Below are positions 1 to 5,478 of a DNA stretch of 5,478 nt, piece by piece. Each line of letters begins with the position of its first letter. Positions within the stretch are counted from its first letter, which is position 1. The position numbers and the translations under genes were made by a program. A model generated the notes under the pieces. It searched no databases, was not told the DNA's origin, and was given only the letters and a program-made list of their open reading frames with translations. Origin of the DNA: an uncultured Lachnospiraceae bacterium (GTDB lineage: Bacteria > Bacillota > Clostridia > Lachnospirales > Lachnospiraceae); the NCBI GenBank assembly GCA_902767235.1, contig CACXGR010000327.1:1-5478 (forward strand), in the 5' to 3' direction.

Positions 1-717
1 AGCAATACGGTGACCAATGAGTACTATCCGATGCTGGCGGCGCAGCTGTTCGAGCTGGTCGCCGAGATCCACCGCACATTTGACGTGCATATCGCCTTCG
101 TCAACCTCTCCGGCGGCGTCGGCGTCGCCTATTCCCCCTATGACACGCCCAACGATATCGCCGTCATCGGCGAGGGCGTAAGAGAAGTCTATGACGCCGT
201 TCTGCGCGAAAAGGGCATGGGCGATGTGGCGATCTACTGCGAGATGGGCCGATTCATGCTGGCGCCTTACGGGGCGCTTGTGACCAAGGCCATTCACGAG
301 AAACACATCTACAAAGAGTATATCGGCGTGGATGCCTGCGCCGCCAACCTCATGAGACCGGCCATGTACGGCGCTTACCATCACATCACGGTCCTGGGCA
401 AGGAGGACGCGCTCAGGGACCACATGTACGACGTCACGGGATCCCTGTGCGAGAACAACGACAAATTTGCGGTGGACCGCCTGCTCCCCAAGATCGATAT
501 GGGAGACTATCTCTTCATTCACGATGCGGGCGCCCACGGCTTTGCCATGGGATATAACTACAACGGAAGACTGCGCAGCGCGGAGCTTCTCCTAAAGGAA
601 GACGGCAGCGTGCAGCAGATCCGCAGGGCGGAGACGGAGATGGACTATTTTGCCACCTTCAGCGGCACCCGCTTCTATGACAGGCTTGCGGCTGATTATC
701 ATGAGATCAGAGGCTGA
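1..717 (+). CDS. lysA: Diaminopimelate decarboxylase, C-terminal part (5' end outside window)
   Basis: Cytoplasmic PLP enzyme that converts meso-diaminopimelate to L-lysine, the last step of lysine synthesis. The frame is open from base 1, so the true start and the PLP-lysine region lie upstream; the GTG at 10 is internal. About 238 residues remain of a family usually near 420. Visible family blocks are a glycine-rich phosphate loop (SGGVGVAY), EMGR (bases 241-252; EPGR in many relatives), a substrate block VDACAANLMRPAMY ending at 369 that matches the DAP-binding RPALY motif, and the catalytic cysteine in SLCENNDKFA (Cys codon 448-450). The usual late GAY tyrosine appears as GAH, followed by GYNYNGRLRSAE, which as I recall is common in clostridial LysA. 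The gene ends at a strong terminator and converges on the SGNH gene. It is probably a housekeeping neighbour rather than part of the dlt-like operon. The family call is very secure. Confidence 0.95.
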   Translation, partial: SNTVTNEYYPMLAAQLFELVAEIHRTFDVHIAFVNLSGGVGVAYSPYDTPNDIAVIGEGVREVYDAVLREKGMGDVAIYCEMGRFMLAPYGALVTKAIHEKHIYKEYIGVDACAANLMRPAMYGAYHHITVLGKEDALRDHMYDVTGSLCENNDKFAVDRLLPKIDMGDYLFIHDAGAHGFAMGYNYNGRLRSAELLLKEDGSVQQIRRAETEMDYFATFSGTRFYDRLAADYHEIRG

Positions 718-761
718 ATTCTTTTTATGAACATCGGAGGAAGATGATCTGCAGCGTATAC

Positions 762-805
762 AAAAAAAGAACGGACAGTTCAGCCGAACTGCCCGTTCTT
801 TTTTT
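762..805. terminator. Bidirectional intrinsic terminator
   Basis: A 20-bp inverted repeat (762-781 against 786-805) with one A/C mismatch and a 4-base loop AGCC. The left arm begins with seven A and the right arm ends with seven T, so a hairpin followed by a U-tract forms on either strand. It lies 44 bases after the lysA stop and 64 bases beyond the stop of the convergent SGNH gene, so it can end both transcripts. Confidence 0.92.
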
Positions 806-809
806 GGTG

Positions 810-827
810 GTGCGCCTGGCGGCGCAC
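810..827. repeat. GC-rich stem-loop beside the terminator
   Basis: A perfect 7-bp inverted repeat, GTGCGCC / GGCGCAC, with loop TGGC. No T-tract follows directly on either strand. It lies between the SGNH stop and the main terminator and may protect the 3' end of the SGNH transcript or add to termination. Its role is inferred only. Confidence 0.5.
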
Positions 828-869
828 GTTTCTCTCATCAAAATGCCGGTCTGCCGGCCGCAGCCGCGG

Positions 870-1892
870 TCAGTCGTAGATCTCGTCGCCATCGAGCATG
901 TAGTAGCTCTTGCCCTCCATCTTGCGCTTAGTCTCGTCATAGGCGGTGCGCAGATCGTCCCAGCTGCTGTAAGCCTGATCGCCGCGGTGATCGGTGAGGG
1001 CATAACGGTCTTTCATATAGGCGCCCATATAGGCAGTGACCTTGGCGACGCCGTATTCGTTCAGGTGGTCGCCCTCATCCCTGGTATCGTGGCTCCAGTC
1101 GATGCCGATCTCTCTCCACTTCCGGTTGAGATCGATGTAGTCAACGCCTTTGGCGGCGGCGTAGTCGCTTAAGGCATTGATCCTGGCCGTATCGTAGCAG
1201 TCCGGGGAGCAGAGGCTGTAGATAAGGACCTTCTTTCCTTTCTTTTGACACAGACGCAGGATCCTGTCCATGAAATAGCCGGGGACGGGTTCGATCTCCT
1301 TTCGCTTATCCGTGGGCTTGAGATAGTCCGGATCTCCGGTGTAGGGCATGATGTGCTCGCTGATCAGATACCCCATGTAATACTCGCGATGGCTTGGCGG
1401 CGCACCGACCGCCTTCCAAAGGTTGTGGTATCTGGCAAAGGGAAAATGATAGTAAAAGAATTCAGCCACCGCATCCTGCAGATCCGTCAAAAGACCGTCG
1501 CTCTTAAAGAGCATGCTGGCCTCGATCATGACCAGATCGGGATCCTGATAGCGGAATCCGTGCTTTAGCATGAAGTAGGACTGTGCGGTCGTGGTGGCGC
1601 CCCTGCACAGGTTAAAGGAAGTGTAGCCCTGCCCGGACCACAGCTCCATGGGGGAGATGCCCACCATAGCCAGGCTGTTGCCTATATTGTAGACGTCTAT
1701 GCAGTTCTGTGGGATCGTCATGATCTGCGCGTGACGGGCGTTGCGGTCCTTGATCCGTCCTTCCAGAAACCACTTGCCCGGATTGAGCAGATAGAAGGCG
1801 GCGGTCAGAAGGAGCGAGAGGACCAGTAAAAAGGAGATGATCCTGAGTATTGCTGAGGACGACAGTGACGTCCGGGAAGAATCTTGATTCAT
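870..1892 (-). CDS. Membrane-anchored SGNH/GDSL-like protein (DltD/AlgX-type)
   Basis: A 340-residue protein with an N-terminal hydrophobic segment at about residues 14-36 and the rest predicted outside the membrane. SGNH features seen are IGNSLAMVGIS (70-80), a GDS-like block with candidate nucleophile Ser73; NLCRGATTTAQSY (94-106), resembling the second, glycine block; a strand DPDLVMIEASMLF (117-129); and RDEGDHLNEYG (271-281), carrying candidate catalytic His276 with acidic residues at 272, 273 and 275. In the family such proteins partner MBOAT acyltransferases in moving acyl groups to surface polymers (DltD for D-alanine, AlgX/AlgJ for acetyl). The C-terminal tail of about 45 residues is charged and unassigned. 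The gene is divergent from an operon containing an MBOAT gene, so a partner role is likely but not shown. The ATG at 1892 is preceded by AAGG 8 bases upstream, a weak site. A peptidoglycan or polysaccharide esterase is the alternative. Confidence 0.8.
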   Translation of the reverse strand: MNQDSSRTSLSSSAILRIISFLLVLSLLLTAAFYLLNPGKWFLEGRIKDRNARHAQIMTIPQNCIDVYNIGNSLAMVGISPMELWSGQGYTSFNLCRGATTTAQSYFMLKHGFRYQDPDLVMIEASMLFKSDGLLTDLQDAVAEFFYYHFPFARYHNLWKAVGAPPSHREYYMGYLISEHIMPYTGDPDYLKPTDKRKEIEPVPGYFMDRILRLCQKKGKKVLIYSLCSPDCYDTARINALSDYAAAKGVDYIDLNRKWREIGIDWSHDTRDEGDHLNEYGVAKVTAYMGAYMKDRYALTDHRGDQAYSSWDDLRTAYDETKRKMEGKSYYMLDGDEIYD

Positions 1893-1939
1893 GGTGTCAA
1901 CCTTGTCTGTAAATGAACATTGCTGAATATCGAACTACT

Positions 1940-1968
1940 AGTATAGATGAATCCGACTGTTTTGTCGA
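1940..1968 (-). promoter_or_regulatory. Sigma-A-type promoter for the SGNH gene
   Basis: Read on the minus strand, TCGACA (1968-1963, 5 of 6 to consensus) is followed after exactly 17 bases by TATACT (1945-1940, 5 of 6). The predicted transcription start is near 1933, giving a leader of about 40 bases before the ATG at 1892. No other minus-strand site in this gap looked as good by eye. Confidence 0.6.
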
Positions 1969-1995
1969 GTTTTTCATCAGAAATGGCCATTGAGT

Positions 1996-2025
1996 ATTGC
2001 AAAAAAAGCGTTTTGCGATTATGTT
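1996..2025 (+). promoter_or_regulatory. Promoter with overlapping inverted repeat for the dlt-like operon
   Basis: TTGCAA (1997-2002) and TATGTT (2020-2025) lie exactly 17 bases apart; each matches the sigma-A consensus at 4 of 6 positions. The predicted start is near 2032, with a leader of about 43 bases. The spacer is almost filled by an imperfect 9-bp inverted repeat, ATTGCAAAA (1996-2004) against TTTTGCGAT (2011-2019), with a 6-base centre and one mismatch. A dyad covering the -35 box and spacer would be a natural repressor site; no regulator gene is in view. Confidence 0.42.
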
Positions 2026-2058
2026 AATTTAGATGTGGTTTGCGTAGAAAGCTTTTTG

Positions 2059-2067
2059 AAAGGAGAG
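2059..2067 (+). promoter_or_regulatory. Ribosome binding site that fixes the TTG start of the ligase gene
   Basis: AAAGGAGAG with AGGAG at 2061-2065 lies 9 bases before TTG at 2075. The next in-frame ATG is about 68 codons in, beyond conserved N-terminal sequence of the adenylation fold, so TTG is the credible start. Confidence 0.8.
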
Positions 2068-2074
2068 CAGATAC

Positions 2075-3592
2075 TTGGAAACTATACTTGACAGACTGGA
2101 ACTTACGGAAAAAGAATACGGCAGCCGCCCCGCGGTAGACGACGGGGCCGTATGCCTTACCTATAATGAGCTGGGAACCGCTGCCAGAGGGATCGGCGCG
2201 ATCCTCTGTGACCGGATCAAAAAAGGAGAGCCGGTCGCGATCCTGGCAGAAAAGAGCACGGCTACGCTGGCCTGCATGTACGGCGTCGCCTATGCGGGCG
2301 GCTTTTATGTGAGCGTCAATCCGGAGCAGCCTCCGGAGAGGATCCGCAAGATCCTCAACGTGCTCGAGTCGAAGATCGTGGTCGTGGATGAGGCCAGAGT
2401 GCCGCAGCTGGCGGCGTCCGGCTATGCGGGAGAGGTCCTTCACCTCGAGGAGATATATAAAGATGCGGCGGCAGCTTCGGAAGGAGCTTCCGAAAAGCTT
2501 CAGGGGATCCGCGAACAGCTCAGAGGGGAGGATCCGCTCTACGGCGTTTTCACTTCCGGCTCCACCGGCAACCCCAAGGGCATTGTGGTCGGCCACAGGT
2601 CGGTCATTGACTTTATCAGTCATTTTACAGAGATCTTCGGGATCACTTGTGAAGACATTCTCGGCAACCAGGCGCCCTTTGATTTTGACGTCTCGGTCAA
2701 GGATCTCTATTCGGCGATGTTCACGGGCGCGGAAGTCGTCCTGATCCCCAGGGAGTTCTTCAGCACGCCGCCCAGGCTCCTGGACTATCTGTGCGACAAG
2801 AACGTGACCGTGCTCGTCTGGGCCGTATCGGCTCTGTGCATCGTGTCCGGCCTCAAGGGGCTGCGCTACAGAGTGCCCGAGAAGGTCAGGATGATCATGT
2901 TCAGCGGCGAAGTCATGCCGATCAAGCATCTGCAGATCTGGCAGGCAGCGCTGCCGGATGCGGAGTATGTGAATCTCTACGGTCCGTCCGAGATCACCTG
3001 CAACTGCACCTACTACAGGATCGACAGAGCCTTTGAGAAGACGGAAAAGCTTCCCATCGGCGGTCCCTTCCCCGGAAGGACCGTATTCCTTATGGATGAG
3101 GAGGGACATATGATCACGGAGCAGGGCAGATCCGGCGAGATCTGCTGCGCCGGCGAGTCGCTGGCCATCGGCTACTACAACAACCCCGAGCAGACGGCAA
3201 AACAGTTCATTATGTATGAGCTGGACGGGAAGAAGCAGCGCGTCTATAAGACCGGCGACCTCGCCGCATACGGCGAAGACGGACTGCTCTATTTTGCCGG
3301 ACGGGGCGATTTCCAGATCAAACACATGGGACACCGCATCGAACTGGAGGAGATCGAGACCAACTTCACCGCGCTGGACGGCGTGGCGAGGGCGGTATGC
3401 CTCTTCGATGAGAAGAAGAACCGGATCATCTGCTGGTACACCGGTGACATCGAACCCAAAGAGGTCAGGATCAGGCTCAAGGAGAAGGTCCCGGCCTACA
3501 TGGTCCCCGGCAGGATCAACAAAGTGGACGAGATGCCCTACAACAAGAACGGAAAGATCGACAGGGCTTACTTCAGAGCCCTTCTGAGCTGA
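2075..3592 (+). CDS. DltA-like amino-acid:carrier-protein ligase (adenylation enzyme)
   Basis: A stand-alone adenylating enzyme of 505 residues, the usual DltA size (about 504). It should activate an amino acid with ATP and load it on the phosphopantetheine of the carrier protein encoded downstream, in the cytoplasm. Core motifs in order: P-loop TSGSTGNPKG (160-169), NQAPFDFDVSVKDLY (198-212), FSGEVMP (276-282), NLYGPSEIT (300-308), GEICCAGESLAIGY (354-367), YKTGDL (391-396), GRGDFQIKHMGHRIELEEIE (409-428) and the catalytic lysine in NKNGKIDR (Lys494). By-eye comparison with B. subtilis DltA (NQAPFSFDLSVMDLY and FMFCGEV) keeps the amine-binding Asp205 but replaces the pocket Met with Lys209 and the Cys that favours D-Ala with Ser277. 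The usual label would be D-alanine--poly(phosphoribitol) ligase; I think the substrate is different, perhaps an acidic amino acid. It is first gene of the operon, with a TTG start. Confidence 0.88.
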   Translation: METILDRLELTEKEYGSRPAVDDGAVCLTYNELGTAARGIGAILCDRIKKGEPVAILAEKSTATLACMYGVAYAGGFYVSVNPEQPPERIRKILNVLESKIVVVDEARVPQLAASGYAGEVLHLEEIYKDAAAASEGASEKLQGIREQLRGEDPLYGVFTSGSTGNPKGIVVGHRSVIDFISHFTEIFGITCEDILGNQAPFDFDVSVKDLYSAMFTGAEVVLIPREFFSTPPRLLDYLCDKNVTVLVWAVSALCIVSGLKGLRYRVPEKVRMIMFSGEVMPIKHLQIWQAALPDAEYVNLYGPSEITCNCTYYRIDRAFEKTEKLPIGGPFPGRTVFLMDEEGHMITEQGRSGEICCAGESLAIGYYNNPEQTAKQFIMYELDGKKQRVYKTGDLAAYGEDGLLYFAGRGDFQIKHMGHRIELEEIETNFTALDGVARAVCLFDEKKNRIICWYTGDIEPKEVRIRLKEKVPAYMVPGRINKVDEMPYNKNGKIDRAYFRALLS

Positions 3593-3614
3593 GCGGCAGA
3601 CAGGAGAAAGACCA

Positions 3615-4808
3615 ATGGAACTGAATAAGATCAAAGAAGCGGCGGAGCGCTTCGGAACCCCGCTCTATCTATTTGACCTGGATTGCATCAGAGACCGCGT
3701 GCAGCGCTTTCGCGACGCATTTGAAGGGGAGATCGGCCTCACTTACTCCATGAAGACAAATCCTTTTCTGACACTGGAGATGTCGAGGCAGGTGGAGCGC
3801 ATCGAGGTGTGCTCCATGGGAGAGTTCAGGATCTGCAGAGATCTGGGGATCGCGCCGGAAAAACTCTATATTTCCGGCGTGCTCAAGATCAGGGAGGACC
3901 TGATGGAGATCCTTGCTTACGGCGGTGACAGCGCCCGCTACACCGCGGAATCGCCGCTGCAGCTGCAGATGCTGTCTGACTGGGCTGACGCCCATGACAA
4001 GACGCTGCGCGTCTACCCCAGACTGACCAACAAGAGCCAGTTCGGCATGGATGAGGACACGATCTGCACGCTGATCAGGAATCGGGGAGACTTCCCCCAT
4101 ATCGAGTTCGCCGGGATCCACTTCTTCTCCGGGACCCAGAAGAAGAAGCTTTCAAAGCACGAGAAAGAGCTGCAGATGCTGGATGCATTCTTTGCAAGGC
4201 TCCTCGAAGAAGCGGACTATAAAGTGCCGGAGCTGGAATACGGGACGGGACTGGCTGTCTCCTATTTTGAAGACCAGAAGAAAGAGGAGGACCTGCGATC
4301 GCCCGAAAATCTGGCGGCTTTCCGGCAGATGGTCAGGGATATGCAGTGGAAAGGGATCGTCACCATCGAGATGGGCAGAGCCTACGCCGCGGAGTGCGGT
4401 GCCTACGTGACGACCGCGCTGGATATCAAGGAAAACAACGGCAAGGCGATCTGCCTCGTGGACGGCGGTATTCACCAGATCAATTACGACGGCCAGATCA
4501 AGGGCATGTACAGGCCTGAGATGTGCGTGATCCCCGCAGAGAGCGGATCGGAGCGCAAAGAGAGAGAATGGTCGGTCTACGGCTCCCTCTGCACCATGAA
4601 CGATGTGCTGTGCCGCAGCTTCCCGGCGGAGCTGGGTCTGGGCGACCGGGTCGTCTTCTTTAAGACCGGCGCCTACAGCGTCTATGAGGGGATGTCGCTC
4701 TTTCTGAGCCACGAGTTACCGGCGGTGGTCCTCTACGGTGAAGAGGACGGATTCATCCAGGCCAGGACACAGATCCAGTCCTACACGCTGAACATGGCAA
4801 AATACTGA
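3615..4808 (+). CDS. Fold-type III PLP-dependent decarboxylase, LysA/BtrK-like, substrate unknown
   Basis: A 397-residue cytoplasmic enzyme of the ornithine/DAP decarboxylase superfamily. Seen: N-terminal GTPLYLFDLD (14-23), PLP lysine in YSMKTNPF (Lys47), VCSMGEF (65-71), GIHFFSGTQ (167-175; His169 expected to stack on PLP), glycine loop EYGTGLAVSY (208-217), EMGR (252-255), catalytic Cys326 and Asp330 in GSLCTMNDVL, and late tyrosine GAY (352-354). All catalytic landmarks are present, so it is probably active. In place of the LysA substrate block (RPALY type) it has VDGGIHQINYDGQIKGM (282-298), closer to the GG-x-H pattern I recall from BtrK-type enzymes that act on carrier-bound substrates. 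It starts 22 bases after the ligase stop with AGGAG (3602-3606) 8 bases before the ATG, and precedes the carrier gene, so the same operon is likely. Automatic annotation would probably say diaminopimelate decarboxylase, which I doubt. A racemase role is possible but less likely. Confidence 0.87.
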   Translation: MELNKIKEAAERFGTPLYLFDLDCIRDRVQRFRDAFEGEIGLTYSMKTNPFLTLEMSRQVERIEVCSMGEFRICRDLGIAPEKLYISGVLKIREDLMEILAYGGDSARYTAESPLQLQMLSDWADAHDKTLRVYPRLTNKSQFGMDEDTICTLIRNRGDFPHIEFAGIHFFSGTQKKKLSKHEKELQMLDAFFARLLEEADYKVPELEYGTGLAVSYFEDQKKEEDLRSPENLAAFRQMVRDMQWKGIVTIEMGRAYAAECGAYVTTALDIKENNGKAICLVDGGIHQINYDGQIKGMYRPEMCVIPAESGSERKEREWSVYGSLCTMNDVLCRSFPAELGLGDRVVFFKTGAYSVYEGMSLFLSHELPAVVLYGEEDGFIQARTQIQSYTLNMAKY

Positions 4809-4883
4809 TGTATTATATGTGGCGGATTCGGACCAAATACGTTATTATTTAGATAATCTAATAAACAAAATCTAGGAGGAATT
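4809..4883 (+). promoter_or_regulatory. AT-rich leader before the carrier gene, with a small dyad
   Basis: This 75-base gap is much richer in A and T than the flanking genes. It holds a palindrome, TTAGAT-A-ATCTAA (4849-4861), ending 12 bases before AGGAGG (4874-4879), which lies 4 bases before the ATG. GATAAT (4852-4857) resembles a -10 box, but no good -35 box is seen. It may raise carrier-protein expression over the upstream enzymes, by an internal promoter or an open, strong ribosome site. The role is inference. Confidence 0.3.
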
Positions 4884-5111
4884 ATGGAAGAATTACTTGA
4901 GATCCTGCGGGACATTGACGACTCTGTTGATTACGAGAACGAGACAGCGCTCATCGACGATCATATTCTCGACTCCTTCGGCATCATCACACTGATCTCC
5001 GAGATCGAGGAAAAATTCGACATCGAGGTGGATGCTGCTGAGATGACGCCCGAGAACTTCAATTCGGCGGCAGCAATGTGGAAAATGATCCAGAGGCTTC
5101 AGGAGAACTGA
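4884..5111 (+). CDS. DltC-like acyl carrier protein
   Basis: A 75-residue acidic protein, near the usual DltC length (about 78). It carries the phosphopantetheine site in the DSFGII motif (Ser31, preceded by DDHILD), followed by a helix-rich stretch TLISEIEEKFDIEVDAAEM typical of carrier proteins. As a holo protein it would carry the aminoacyl group made by the upstream ligase and deliver it to the membrane acyltransferase whose gene begins 4 bases after its stop. If the decarboxylase works on a thioester, this is its partner. A phosphopantetheinyl transferase is needed and is not in the window. The start is fixed by AGGAGG 4 bases upstream of the ATG. Carrier identity is secure; the cargo is unknown. 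Confidence 0.92.
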   Translation: MEELLEILRDIDDSVDYENETALIDDHILDSFGIITLISEIEEKFDIEVDAAEMTPENFNSAAAMWKMIQRLQEN

Positions 5112-5115
5112 TTCA

Positions 5116-5478
5116 ATGGCCATTCATACAAATCTGTATTTGTTGATCTTTCTGCCGCTTGTACTTATCCTGTATCAGCTCGTGCCGCAGAAAGCCAGAT
5201 GGTGCGTACTGCTCGCGGCAAGTTATGTGATGTATTTTTCTCTGAGCCAGTTCCTGGTCATTCTGCTGATGGCCACATCGGCCTTCACATGGTGGATCGG
5301 CCTTTGGATGGACAGGATCGGGGAGCAATGTGCTCAGAAACAGGCGGAGTGTACGGACCGCAAACAGAAAAGTGCAGTGAAGAAGGACTTTCAGAAGAAA
5401 AGAGTCATGGTACTCCGTCTGGGAGTCCTTGTTCTGCTGGGCATTCTGTTTTATGTCAATTACTACAACTTTGTGGCG
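5116..5478 (+). CDS. MBOAT-family membrane acyltransferase (DltB/AlgI-like), N-terminal part
   Basis: The frame opens with ATG at 5116 and stays open for 121 codons to the window edge; the rest, including the catalytic histidine, lies outside. The protein is strongly hydrophobic with likely membrane segments at about 7-23, 29-41, 44-65 and 97-115, and a lysine-rich cytoplasmic-type loop at about 71-96. The opening (FLPLVLILYQLVPQKARWCVLL, in part) and the later FYVNYYNFV are typical of AlgI/DltB-type MBOAT proteins. In the family, DltB takes the acyl group from carrier protein on the inner face and passes it across the membrane toward teichoic acid. AGGAG at 5101-5105, inside the end of the carrier gene, is 10 bases before the ATG, and the 4-base gap suggests translational coupling. 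The divergent SGNH gene could encode its extracellular partner. Family call is good despite truncation. Confidence 0.85.
   Translation, partial: MAIHTNLYLLIFLPLVLILYQLVPQKARWCVLLAASYVMYFSLSQFLVILLMATSAFTWWIGLWMDRIGEQCAQKQAECTDRKQKSAVKKDFQKKRVMVLRLGVLVLLGILFYVNYYNFVA

Noticed and set aside
744..1172. Plus-strand frame with a good GGAGGA and ATG after lysA
   Set aside because: It runs straight through the terminator hairpin and then antisense through the SGNH gene; its repeated valine-alanine-rich translation is a shadow.
2024..3634. Long minus-strand open frame of 536 codons covering the ligase gene
   Set aside because: It is antisense to a gene with every adenylation motif, shows no recognisable domain, and is expected by chance in GC-rich codon-biased DNA.
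4152..4712. Minus-strand frame of 186 codons opposite the decarboxylase
   Set aside because: It is antisense to a clear PLP enzyme, with no ribosome site and no family resemblance.
3615..4808. Second diaminopimelate decarboxylase for lysine synthesis
   Set aside because: The RPALY-type substrate block is missing while a full-looking LysA is encoded nearby, and the gene is placed in a carrier-ligase operon.
2075..5478. A plain dltABCD operon for D-alanylation of teichoic acid
   Set aside because: An extra decarboxylase sits between ligase and carrier, the ligase pocket differs at two key positions, and the DltD-like gene is divergent. It remains the null hypothesis.
1..5478. Mobile elements, CRISPR arrays, tRNA or rRNA genes
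   Set aside because: No transposase, terminal inverted repeats, spaced direct repeats or RNA gene signatures were seen on either strand.

Overview
The window looks like chromosomal DNA of a fermentative, moderately GC-rich member of the Bacillota, most likely Clostridia and plausibly close to Lachnospiraceae. The support is strong AGGAG-type ribosome binding sites, a TTG start, a clostridial-style LysA, and a dlt-like cell-envelope operon. This placement is inference from sequence character; no taxonomic search was possible.

Layout: (1) bases 1-717 (+) hold the C-terminal part of diaminopimelate decarboxylase (lysA), cut by the window edge. (2) A strong bidirectional hairpin terminator (762-805) and a small GC-rich hairpin (810-827) separate it from a convergent gene. 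(3) 870-1892 (-) encodes a membrane-anchored SGNH-like protein of the DltD/AlgX type. (4) 1893-2074 is a divergent promoter region with a convincing promoter on each strand and an inverted repeat over the rightward one. (5) From 2075 rightward runs an operon: a DltA-like amino-acid adenylation enzyme (2075-3592), a fold-type III PLP decarboxylase (3615-4808), a DltC-like acyl carrier protein (4884-5111) and the start of an MBOAT membrane acyltransferase (5116 to the window end).

How they may work together: ligase, carrier, MBOAT and SGNH protein are the parts list of the Dlt pathway, which loads D-alanine on a carrier and transfers it to teichoic acid outside the membrane. Here a decarboxylase is inserted between ligase and carrier. 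The ligase keeps the DltA scaffold but differs at two pocket positions (Met to Lys209; the D-Ala-selecting Cys to Ser277). The decarboxylase keeps the catalytic residues of its fold but lacks the DAP-recognition block that is intact in the LysA next door. The nearest precedents I know are BtrK (decarboxylates glutamyl-ACP) and VinO (decarboxylates 3-methylaspartyl-ACP). The working hypothesis is that this system loads an acidic amino acid on the carrier, decarboxylates it there, and exports the resulting beta- or gamma-amino acyl group (for example beta-alanyl or GABA-yl) onto a cell-surface polymer. Substrate and acceptor are inference.
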